From: Vitellaria paradoxa
Taxonomy: Eukaryota; Streptophyta; Magnoliopsida; Ericales; Sapotaceae
Assembly: GCA_019916065.1 (NCBI GenBank)
Contig: CM034240.1
Span: 39,644,561-39,708,560 of the forward strand
Direction: 5' to 3'
Length of the DNA: 64,000 nt
The translations under genes were made by a program, and so were the position numbers. Position 1 is the stretch's first letter. Each line of letters begins with the position of its first letter. Under the pieces are notes generated by a model that was given only the letters and a program-made list of their open reading frames with translations, was not told the origin of the DNA and searched no databases. Of this stretch, positions 36,601 to 48,600 are shown one piece after another.

Positions 36601-39600
36601 ATAAATTTTCTTACAAACCCTCTAAAATATTAGTGCAACCATATAGTAAACCCTTTTATAGCTACGGGTTTTGATGAAACGCTCAAGACCGTTCAAGATA
36701 GAGCATTTAAGAGTATTTAATATTCATCAATAAATAGCGAAAAGCCCATAGGAGGATTTTGGAGCATGGGTTCATGGAATAATTATTCAAATAAATATTC
36801 GAGGAATATTTGGTATTGTTCAGCGCATTTAATGCTTGTCGATTACAAATAACTTGTGTGCGCGCATTGCTTCATCAGCAACAATGGATTGGAGGCCCCC
36901 TAGTTCTCGCCATTGCTTGATACTCAACATAATTTACGGAAAAGATTGGACTCACTCCACCCTAATCTCCCACAATAGGCCTCATACCCTTTTCGTATTT
37001 TGCTTAGTTATGAACTTACGATAGAGGAAACACCTATGGCATTACAGTCTAGGGACACAATGGTAATATATATATATATATATATGTATTTTTGAACTCT
37101 ATTTGCTCTTTTCTGATAATATCTCTTATTGATGAAGAGGTGTTTTTGGTTTTGTTTGTCACCAATTCTCCTCGGAACTTAATATTAGTTCTAGAGAATA
37201 AAAGATAATTCACTATTGTATTGAACAAACTGATTGCACCCATTTAAATAGATAACTTGAAGAAGTTAAAGATAAACATTCCTATAGATCCTATCCTGAT
37301 CAAGTCCTATCTCTATTCTTAAAGATAATCCTAAAGATAACTACCAACTTTTACAAAAGATAACTCCAACCTAAGAAAAATCTATCCTACTAATCTGACT
37401 AAATTAATAACAAAAAGATCTTTATTCTTGAACACTCTCCCTTAAGTTAAATATTGAACAATCTTGAACAACGTAATTATTCTTGAACAATCTTTCAAAG
37501 TCTCGACTGTGAAGCTCTTTAGTTAGGATGTCAGCAACCTAGTTTCTTAAAGAGATATATTCCAAAAGAATAATTTCATCATCGATCTTCTCCTTAATAA
37601 AATGACAATCAATCTCAATATGCTTCATTCTGTCATGTTGAATTGGATTTTGAGCAATACTAATGTTAGCCTTATTGTCACTAAACGACTTCATAGGACA
37701 TTCAAAGTCAATCTTTAGTTCATCTAGTAACAATTTCAACCACAAAAGCTCACAAATCCCTTAAGCAGTAGCTCTAAACTTAGCTTTTGCACTACTCCGA
37801 GCAACTACTGATTGTTTTTTGCTCCTCCAAGTAACAAGGTTATCCCAAACAAATGTACTATAGCCAGTGGTAGATCTTCTCTCAGTCACAAAATCTGCCA
37901 AATCTGTGTCTATGAAGCCTTCTATCCTTCTAAATTCATTTTTCTTAAAGAGTAGGCTTTTCCTTGGAGTCCCCTTGAGATACTTCAAAATTCGGTAGAC
38001 AGCATCCAAGTGTTCTTTAGGAGAGTACATGAACTGACTCGCGATACTCACTGCAAAAGCTATATCTGGACGAGTATGTGATAAGTAAATCAATCTTCTC
38101 ACCAATCTTTGACAATTTCCTATTGGTACTAGTGGACTTTTTTCCCCACTTCCTAGTTTGAAATTTGCATCCATAGTGGTATCTATAGGTTTACAATCTA
38201 ACATCCCAGTCTCCTTTAAAGGTCTAGTGTATATTTTCTTTGTGAGACAGATATTCCATCCTTGCTTTTTGCTATTTCTATTCCCAACAAATATTTCAAT
38301 TTTCCCAAATCATTTATCTCAAATTCTTCAGCTAGGCCCTTCTTCAATCTCTCCATCTTGTGATTATTACCTGCCAATATAATGCCATCTACATATACTA
38401 CCAAGATAATAATATTGCTATTAGGGGAATGCTTATAGAAGAGAGTGTGATCAGCCTATGCCTGTTGGTAGTGTTGTTTCTTCACTAATTTGGTGAACCG
38501 ATCAAACCAAGCCCAGGGTGATTGCTTCAATCCATATAGGGACCTTTTAAGTTTGCATACTTGTCTTGGTTCTATATTATTCTCAAACCCAGGCGGCAAT
38601 TCTATAAATACTTCTTCTAAATCTCCATTCAAGAAGGCGTTCTTCATATCTAGTTGTTGAAGAGACCATTCTAGATTTGCTGCTAGAGATAGTAACACCC
38701 GGATAGTGTTTATTTTTGCCACAGGAGTGAATGTTTCTTAGTAGTCAATTCCAAAGGTTTGAATATAACCCTTTGCAACTAACCTGGCTTTATATCTCTC
38801 AATCTGACCATCAAATTGAAATTTTACAGTGAACACTCACTGGCATCCAACCGGTTGTTTTCCCACTGGAAGTGACACCAAATCCCATATATTATTTTCT
38901 AAGGCCTCCATTTCTTCTTTTACAGCATTCCTCCATTTTGGCACCTGCATAGCTTTATGTATACTCCTTGGTATTTCCACATTTGAAACATTAGCCACAA
39001 AAGTGCAATGTTGAGTTAATAGACGATCGTATGAAATGTAATTAGCTATAGGATACTGAGTGCAAGTTCTTTTACGTTTCCTTAGAGCAATGGGTACCTC
39101 CAGGTCGACTGCTTCATCAATTGATGATATGGATGGGTGATCTGATACTCTGGGAGGCTCGGGTGGACTTACAGATCCTTCAACCAAGTCTGATTTTTGG
39201 TCATGTTGTAGCTTCAAGCTAGAGTCCATTACTTTGGGATTAGTCCTCCTAGAGTATACATTAAGTTCATTTGTTTTAAAGGGTAAATTCTACCCTGTTT
39301 TGCCTAGTTGTGACTCTATAACATTAGAGGTGGACTGTGAAGAAGACTTAAAAAATGGTTGATGAGGTTGAGGTTGTATTGTAGGCTGCTAAGGCTAAGA
39401 TGGTATGGTAGTGGAAGGCTATTGTGGTTCGGGTGTAGGATAAAGCAGTGTAGTAGTAGAATTCCACCATGAACGATCTTCTTGAGTTGTAGAATTCTCC
39501 CCCTGAAGATCAGTTCTGGTATAATGAGGATGAGTTTCAAAAAAGGTAACATCAAGAGATACAAAGAACTTTTTGGTAACTGGGTTATAACATTTGTAGC

Positions 39601-42600
39601 CCTTTTTGAAATGGAGCATAACCTAGAAATATGCACTTATGTGCTCTTGGGTCTAGTTTAGATTTTTGAATTGAATGATCATGGACAAATGCTATGCATC
39701 CAAATATTTTTGGGGTTAGAGTTGTGAAAATTTTGGTGTGAGGATAGGTTTCAACAAGGACATTCAAGGGTCTCTGGAAGTTGAGGATACGGGAAGGCAT
39801 GCGGTTTATGCTTCTCCCCAAAAGTATTTTGGCACATTAGAAGTGACCATTATTGCTCAGGCTACTTCTAGGAGATGTTTGTTTTTTCTCTCAATCACTC
39901 CATTTTGTTGTGGAATACTATGGTTAGCAAGAAATGGGCTAAGGGCAGAGTTGAATTATTCTATGTCATTATTTGTTCTTAAGACTTGGATTTGGGTTTG
40001 GAAGTTGTTCTTAATCATGGTATGGAAATCAACAAACACGTTGTTTAATTCTGATTTATCTTTCAACAAATGTACCCAACACATTCTGGTATGATCATCT
40101 ATGAAGGTTATGAATCATTTTGTGTTGGTTAGGTTGGTGATCCTAGATGGCCCCCATAGATCACTGTGAATCAAGTAAAATGGTCTCGATAGTTTGAACG
40201 TTGTGGTAAAAGTGGACCAACGGTGTTTAGCAAGTTGACAAGATTCACAATGAAAATGTAGAGGATTTTTATTACCAAATAAGGAAGGAAACAGGTACTT
40301 CAAATAAACAAAACTAGGATGGCCTAATTTTTGATGCCATAGCATCACATTATTCTCATTTGAACACAAATTAGATTTACAAAAAAGGAAAGAACTAAGG
40401 CTTCTCGGATTATCATTCACAAAGTAATAGGGTCCATTTTCATGCCTAGCACGACCAATCATCTTCCCCAATTGAAGGTCCTGGAATTCACAATAAGTGG
40501 GAAAAAACTTAGGACAACCGTTCATATCTTGGGTCAGTTTACTTATGGATAAAAGGTTGCAGGTAAGATTAGGAACACATAGAACAGATTTCAAAACTAT
40601 TGTGTTGGAGATGGGTATATCTCCTATTCCAATGACTTTTGCTAGAGACCCATCAGCAATTTTGACATTAAAATTTTAGAACAAGGTATATAGGATGAGA
40701 AATTACTTAAGAGTACCTGTCATGTGATCCGTTGCACCTGAATCAATGATCCAAGGTATACGGTTGTCGGTCACACTGTTTAAAGCACTAGAAAGACTAC
40801 CTTTTTGTGTAAGGTTTGAGGTTGGATGGTGGAGGTGTTTTTCTAGGGATGTTTGATTTAGTAGTTGAACTAGTTTTGCCCACTGCTTCTTGGAAAGGTT
40901 CAGATTTGAACCTTCTCCATTTTTGGGTTGGCTTGATTCCTCAATGTTAGCTTGAAAGCCCCTTGAACTTTGATCACTGGTCTTGTTCTTCCTCCAATTT
41001 GGTGTCCAGTTGACTGGTTTTCCATGTATTTTCCAGTAGGTATCCTTGGTGTGTCCTGGTCGGTTGCATACTTCACACCATTTTCTGCTTCTTTGTTCCC
41101 CCGCATTGTCAAATCTCCTAGTTGCCACCAATGCTGAACTCTCTACTCCAGTTGTATCAGAGGACACATCATTCTTCTTTAACATCACCTTTTGTCGGTT
41201 TTCCTCCCTCCGGACCTCAGCAAATGCTTTATCAGTGGATGGGAGAGGTTTTGTCCCAATAATACGACTACGTACATTATTGTATTTATCATTTAATCCC
41301 GCGAGGAATTCATAAGTCCTTTCCTTTTCTACTTTCTTTACATATCCTATGCTCTCTTCAGTGCAGTACCATTCTAGATCAGTAAAGGCATCCAATTGCT
41401 ACCAATGTTTGTCTAGTTGATTAAAATAATGGCCCACATTATCTTCACCTTGTCTCAGATTCCTTAACTTCGTCTTTAGTTCGAAGATTTCTGAAGTGCT
41501 GTCCACGATCTGAGTATCTTTTTGCCACTACATCCCATGGTGACTTTGTTGTTTTGTGGAAGAGAAAATTCTGGCTGATGTGGGCTTCCATAGTGTTGAG
41601 AAGCCATGACATCTCCATCATGTTTTCTGTGTTTCAGGCTTTAAAGTCCGGATTAGTTTTGGCTGGTGCAGTGATGTATTTTAATTTTCTTCTCTCACTT
41701 ATGAAGATTATCGCAGTTTGAGACCATTGGACATAGTTTTTACCATTCAGCTTATGAATAGTGAGTTCTAAAAGAGATGAGGAATCAGCATTCCCTTGTG
41801 GAGCAGCATTTGCAGATGAAACCTAAATTCTATTTTGAGGATTCCGAGCTCCTAAAGTTGGTCATGGCAGTTTTCACCATTATTGGTATAGAGAGTATTC
41901 TGATACCATATTATTTTTAGAGAATAAAAGATAATTCTCTATTCTGTTGAAAAACAAACTGATTATACCTATTTAAATAGATAACCTGAAGAAGCTAAAG
42001 ATAAACATTCCTGTAGATCTTATCCTAATCCAGTCCTATCTTTATTCTTAAAGATAATCCTAAAGCTAACTACCAACTTTTAAACTTACAAAAGATAACT
42101 TCAACCTAAGATAAATCTATCCTACTAATCTGACTAAATCAATAATGAAAATATCTTTATTCTTCAACACTTAAACTATTAGGAAATGGGCCTAGCTATG
42201 TATCAAGCTATATTAACAATTCCCCTCGTAAGTTACTCTGATTTGCATGTGGATCGGAAAAACAAACAAATTGAACCAAACAAAGTGCAATGTGCATAAC
42301 AAGATATAGGGAATTAATACTCCTAACAACACTTGAATATATGACCAACTTGGAATGAAAACTCTGATATTATGTTTAGTCACTAGCGTTCCAACAATTT
42401 AAGCTATTAGAATTTTAACACTAAAGTTTAAGCTATTAGGGAGATGAACAACTTTATTATTTATGTTGATTTATTTTCTCCCAATGCACCCCCGCACATG
42501 TGCCTTGACTAACTTTTTGGAAGGGGTTGACTGTTGACTTTTTTTTTTTTGGGGGGGGGGGGATGTTATGTTTGAACTAAGGATTTTTAACCACCATTTC

Positions 42601-45600
42601 ACCTTACAACTTCAGCTTAGGTGAGATGGTGACTAACTGTCTAACAAATGTATGTCAAGCTATTTTAACAGGTTCATGTTTCCTTTGTTTGGTTTTCCTC
42701 AATCTATAATTTAGTGTTATAATCCTAATTTTTCCTTTGTATTTGGGACTAGAGTGCACATGAAAGATTCATATTTAAAGTTTAGTTCAACTGGGGAATT
42801 TTTCTATCATGATTTTTGTTCCATTATTTAGAATACCATGTTATTTTTGTTGCATCATCTTTTTATAACCTTGAAGTGAATAAATGTGTTTTTAACAAGT
42901 ATGCTAATAAATAAAATCACCTTCTTTCCATTTTTAGCTATGGGATATACGTATGGAGACTTCTCCTGTTGCAATATATAAGATTCATGAGCACCTTCGC
43001 CCCAAGGTAAGAGCATGTGTGTATTGTGAATGGCTGAGGAATATAATCATGGATTCTTATGCTTGATGTTGATGGTATGAGATGGTTATATGTTGGACTT
43101 TATCTTTATTTATTTTTCTAGTGAATTCTTACTGAGTATTCCATAATTTTCAATTTTTGCTTGCTATCCTATTGTGCACATTATTTGATTCATCTTAGAT
43201 CATTAGATGAACGGCCATAGAGACAAGCAAAACCCTTCTCTGGATAACGTAACTGAGTGCTGTCCTATTTTGCTACAGAAGGCCATACTAGTGTGCTTTT
43301 GTAGAATGATTTTTTGGGGATGATGTAAGCATTTGAATTCACGGAGGTAGGGAATTTTATCCAAAAGTCAACCTTAGCTCAGTGGAAAGAGCAGACGACT
43401 GATCCTCTAGGTCGCCGGTTCAATTCTGGCAGGTCGAATGATTTGCTTGTGATTGAAATTTCGGATTTTCTAGCTCCAAAATCTGATAATGATGATGAGG
43501 AGGAGGAGGAGGAGATAGTTACATACCGTTTGTTGTAGAAATGCTTAGTTAAAATCTATGAACATCTTTAAACTCAACTCAGCTGGAGGCGGCACAAATA
43601 AACATTCTTTTAGAAGAAGTTAAAATATTCCAAATAATTCAATTTGTATTGTATAAGTGTAGGTCACATAATTCGAAACTGTAGTGAGATTGAAGGCGTG
43701 GGAGTTTCAATTTTGACACAAGGTCGAAGCATCTATTAAAAATATTTAAATATATTTGTATTAATAAATACATATTTAAGTTATGTTTTGTGTAAAATAA
43801 TATTGAACATAGAAATAGAATTTTTAACTTTTTCATGTATGGATATGATATGGCCGCATTGTTCTATACATAAATTTTGTACAACAAGTCCATACATAAT
43901 TATTATCTTTACAAATAAGTCATCTCTAGATAATCATAATGATTTGGTGTATTTTGAATCATTACAATATTATACTTCTCTTTCAAATATTGGAGAAATA
44001 GTGATTTTGTTTCAAATCGAGGATTTAGCTCGAGTTCATCTTGACCTCGTGAATTCGGGGATTGGAATGCTATCCACCACGTCTAGGTGGTAGATTGTGC
44101 AACTTTAGACTGCTTTTGGTAAGTCGACTTTCTGCTTATGATAAATAAGCTTTTCGGCTATTTTTTCGTCTTGTATGAGCTTTTTACCAGAATTTGATTT
44201 TCTCGGTGTTGGCTTTAGATGCTCTATGATTGATCGCTCTGTGTTTATCCAATGTACTTCTTCTGACACGGTTATCCTAAGTGTGTATATGGATGATTTT
44301 ATTATCTCTACTGATGATGCTTCAGGTGTTGTGGCTTTGAAACATCTTGTAACACAAATTCATAGTAAGGATCTCAGTAGACTACGTTGCTTTATGAGAA
44401 TTGAGATTGCGTTCTCATCACAGGGTATTTCCATTTGTTAATTGTTAATGCAAGTATGTGTTAGATTTGCTTTTTGGGATTGGTCTCTTGGGTACCCGTC
44501 TTGCTGATAATCCTATAGACACCTCCAGTAACCTCGGTGCTACTTAGGGTCAATTTTTTTTCTAATGGGAGTCACTATTGTTGCTTGGTGGAGAAGTTCA
44601 CGTACTCACTATTACTCGTCCCTAATTACTTATGTTGCACATGTTGTTAGTCAGTTTATGCATATTCCACAGCTTTTGCACTTTGGGACTATTTGTCGAA
44701 TCCTACAGTATTTAAAGTGTTCTCTTGCCTGTGGTCTTCTTTATCACCATTCCTCCTCGCTATTTATCACTGGTTATAGTGATGCTAATTGGGCTGGGAG
44801 CTAAACTAATCATTATTAGACTTCTGGTTATTGTACATGTGTTGGAGGTAATTTGCTCGTTTGGTGTAATTAGAAACAACGGGTTGTTCTAATGCTGAGA
44901 CTAAGTATCATGTTGCAGCTCATACTACCTTTGAGATGCTAAACCCCTTATTGTGTACTTTGATATTAATATTTTTGCTCCTATGCCTATGTATTGCAAC
45001 AATCAGGCCACCATATTTATCACTAATAATCTTGTGTTCTATGATCACACATGGCATATTGAGGTTTGTTAGAATTCAGAATGCAGAAAATATAAAGAGA
45101 AAGAGAGAATTGTATTACTGAAGTTTGATTAATTATAAGATGTAAAGAGTGCCTTTTATATAGGCAAGGAAATAACCCAAAATAAGGAAAAGTTAAAGGA
45201 TATAATCCTTTAATTAGAGCACAAATCAAGGAGCAAATCATGGAGGGATATTATTAAATGATCTTATTCTTTGATGTTATTCTAACATATTTTAGCCAAT
45301 AATACTCTGTTAAAATCCTTGTTTTGCTTATTTGGCAAGATGAAAAATCAAAGAGAGAGAGGGAGGAAAAAAAAAAAAATCTCCCAATAAGAATAAGTTC
45401 TCAAATGAATATTTCATTCCATAATCCCTGCTCTTACAAGACTTCTCCTATTTATACATGTCAAAATAAATTTAGCTGTAACTAATCTAGTACAGCTCAT
45501 GTAATCTGTATGGCAGATTTAGCAACTCCTAGTTGGGTTGGTGATGACTTCTCTGTTTTGGGCTTATTAATAAGTGAGGTTCAGCCCAATCCCATATCCA

Positions 45601-48600
45601 GCCTATCTATCTTCGAGAAGCTTCTGAGCTGTCGCATGTATATCTATATTATCTACAATAGTTTGATCTAATCCAATGCTCCAATACTTCCATGTGTAAG
45701 GTAGTAACAGCTTTTCCTTTGTTAACTTTCTTCCTTTGCCCTTCTGCCCCACTTCTTCTCTGATACATCCCTTTCTTTCTTTCTTTTCTCCCTCACTCCG
45801 GTAGCCATTAACAAAGTTTTCTGCCCTATTTTGGTCACATAACATACTCTCCCTCAAGATGAGTTTGGATGGAATAGAAAGGTTAATCCTGGACAGTAAC
45901 CATTTTCAAAAGCGACATTCAAATACTAAAAATGATCCCTGGAATGAATCTATTGATTAACAAAAGGAACTTTAAGTATTGGTCCCCAAGCAAAGCTTCT
46001 GTAACTAGCGCGAAGCATACAAAGAAATGCAAATAATTTGATTTGCCAACAATGACTTATCATAATAGCCTAACATAGGTCTATCCAATGTTAAACATAT
46101 ATTTTTTTGACCATCAAGTCTCCATCAACAACAAAGGGGATTCGATCAGAAAACACGAAAGAAGGGAGGAGGAGGAGGATATAGAAGGATTTTTTTTTTT
46201 TTTTAAACAAAAGACAGATGAAAGTAGTGAACAAAATGTATTATTACTGTAGCGGACTACTGTAGCTGTCACTATAGTAGAATAAAAAAAAAATCAAAAG
46301 TTAACGCCATTTGTATCTTATGAAGTAAGAGAGAGTTGGAAAAAGGGGACGGGTGGATTCTTTGATTGGAAATTACTAGTGGACAATGAAATATTAAAAA
46401 AAAAGTGAGGGATTTTTTAATGGATATTTTTTTAATAAATAACACCAAACTGAATTTCGTTGAATAAAAAAAAAGCTTGAGAAGTTCTGAGCGCCAAATG
46501 AGTCCAAAGTGGTATCCATCAGACTGTGAGATGCCAAAGTGGCAAGCTGTCCAAATAAAATTATAAACAAAGAAGGCAAAAGAAAATGCTCTGCCTTGCC
46601 ACTTTCACACTAAACAAACAAAATCATTGAGAGAGAGAGAGAGAGAGAGAGTGAATGACGAGCCATACTGGTAGTCGCAGTTGGTGAGAGAATTGGACTA
46701 GTGCCCTCAAGGGTTATGATCAAGCGGCGGACATGAGAATTGAAAGGTGGGATTTCCAAAAGTGTGAAGTGAGGCGCAAGGAAACAAGACACTGGTCTCA
46801 CTGGAAGGTCATTGGTGCTACCAGAAACTTATCAAAGCTTTCTCGGAGGTTAAATATTGTTGAACATGTCAGAAAATGGCCGCCCAAGGGAGGTGACCGG
46901 AGCTTGATTGAAGAAAGGACACGTTTATACGTGCGAAGCAGCACCAATGAGAGTAGATCTCACGCATCATGATGTCAGTGGCACATGGGGCTTCTGATGG
47001 AGTTGGACATTCGTCGGTGGTGATGGTCTGGGCTAGATGACTTCAATGTTGGTGTTAGATATTCTTGTTGTCAGCTGGTGGATCTGTTGACTCCTGGGAT
47101 CAGTAAGAGTATCAAACACAATGAAGAAAATGAAAATGGAAGCCAATCTCAGAGAGGTTATTGGTAGAAACAACATCTACCAGAGACAACAATGGTGACA
47201 CACTTTAGGTGTCTATCAAGGATTAAAAGCCATTGGCTCTGATACTATGTTAGAATTTAGAACGTAGAAAATATAAAGAGAAAAGAGAGAATTATATTAC
47301 CGAAGATTGATTAATCACAAGATGTAAAGGTTGCCTTTATTTAGGCAAAGAAATCACCAAAAATAAGGAAAAAGTTAAAAGGACATAAATTCCTACATTA
47401 GTGCACAAATCATGGAGGGATATTATTAAATGATTTTATCTTCTGATATGATTGCCACTTCATTTGAGACTTGTTGCTTTGCAAGGAGTTAAGCAACTCA
47501 CTTTGTTCGATTGTCTTCCCAGTTGGCCAATCTTCCTACCAAGTAATTGCCTTATCCTTTTTTTTTTCGTTTCAACTCTGTCTTCCAAGTTATGCATTCT
47601 TGAATTGTACACTCCAACTTAAGGGGGCATGTTAACATATATGGATATGTAAGGCATTGTTGACGGCTATGTTGAATTGTCTTATAACTGCAAGTTCTTT
47701 ATTTGTTGGAATCTCTCATTATAAATATAATTCAAGGGAGGTAGGTATTATCCCCTTAAAATCTCTCCTCTTTTGTCAGCTAGAATCATTCAAATTTCTT
47801 CTATCAGGATTTTTAAGGCATGCTAGAAATGGTTAACTCCCAAGACCTCTGAGGGCTATCTATCTTATCAAAGAATGAGTCCGTGGCAAAAGGAAACTTC
47901 AGGAGAAGATTGTAAATAAACTGAATCTCATGTTGGGAGACTAGGGAATAGGTTCCATAAGATATCAATAGGTTAGAAGCTACCCCTTTATGATGGATTA
48001 CTATCATGGAGAATGTTGGGAAGCTCATGATGGAAAGAAGAGGATGGACATTGCTGATTAAGGACAAGTGAAGAAGCTACAACTTAGTAACTGAAAATTT
48101 TTACAGAAATTAGTTGCTCTGGCTGCACTGAGGGTTGTGTGGGTGGATGTATTACCCTTGATCGATGAATTACCAGGGAAGCAAAGATGGATCAGTTGAG
48201 GCAACATTGCCATTTTCTCTGAAGAGGTTAAGGCGCAAAACAATAAAAGGGGGGTATCAATGGAAAGGTAGAAGAGCTGCAAGCCCGGAGGGAAAATCAG
48301 AATTATTTGTGTTCTTCAAAGAAGTTTATTGATGAGAGGAATGAAGGTAGGAGAAAACCTGTAGAACATGGAACAATTAACTTGGTGGAATTGACTATCC
48401 TAGACTCGAAAGGCTTAAAGATTTTACACAGGCTGAGTATAGATCTAGCTGTTGAGATTCTAAACTTGATGGTTACTGGTGAGCCTCGTGTTGAGTTTTC
48501 TCATCTACTAATGATAAGTGTTCCTGCAAACAAGATATAAACTTATGACTTTTTTTGGCAATCTCATTCTTGACAGTTTCGTGAGAAAAGTAATTTACAT

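Larger units (their letters stand above)
30900..37177 (+). mobile_element. Gag-only Ty3-gypsy-like retroelement (non-autonomous or internally deleted)
   Basis: A broken gag (about 31463-32960) is followed by an 89 bp tandem array, then a GC-rich degenerate repeat tract, with no reverse transcriptase, RNase H or integrase sequence visible before 37177. This is the layout of a non-autonomous LARD or TR-GAG type element, or of an autonomous element that lost its pol. I could not define LTRs: a block at 31357-31424 recurs at 36907-36973, but the DNA around it does not match. Both borders are approximate; the right part is cut by the copia insertion at 37178. Confidence 0.6.
37183..42169 (-). mobile_element. 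Ty1-copia LTR retrotransposon, antisense in B55 intron 9, decayed
   Basis: Two LTRs (37183-37434 and 41909-42169) in direct orientation, a perfect 5 bp target duplication (CTTAA), a tRNA-iMet primer site (TGGTATCAGA on the minus strand, 41908 down to 41899) abutting the 5' LTR, and a purine-rich tract (AAGGGAGAG, minus strand) abutting the 3' LTR define a complete 4987 bp element. Coding order on the minus strand is gag, protease, integrase, reverse transcriptase, RNase H, as in copia. By hand alignment the LTRs differ at roughly 25 of 250 positions, so the insertion is old. Confidence 0.95.
30701..42937 (+). other. B55 intron 9 (12.2 kb), mostly LTR-retrotransposon sequence
   Basis: Donor after the ...DYLNLK codons at 30700 and acceptor TTTTTAG at 42937 before LWDIRMETS. 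It contains a gag-only gypsy-like element (about 30900-37177), an antisense copia element (37183-42169) and about 770 bp of further AT-rich DNA with a T(n)G(n) run near 42540. The flank at 42380-42400 resembles another LTR/primer-site junction (CTCTGATATTATG), too short to assign. Confidence 0.85.
44160..47806 (+). mobile_element. 5'-truncated Ty1-copia remnant interrupted by a nested element
   Basis: It keeps part of RT ([24 protein letters not shown], near 44290-44440), the RT/RNase H connection ([13 protein letters not shown], near 44615-44660) and RNase H ([26 protein letters not shown]). The frame is broken by stops and shifts. It resumes after the nested insertion (DCHFI...DLLL, 47450 on), then QLANLPTK, a purine tract (AAGGGGGCA) and an LTR starting TGTTAACATATATGG at 47630 and ending about 47806. 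No 5' LTR, gag, integrase or N-terminal RT was found to the left. Confidence 0.8.

Noticed and set aside
43487..43515. GATGATGAGGAGGAGG repeat as a SINE tail.
   Set aside because: It is a simple repeat without a terminal A or T tail or target duplication, so it was not joined to the tRNA-Tyr-like feature.
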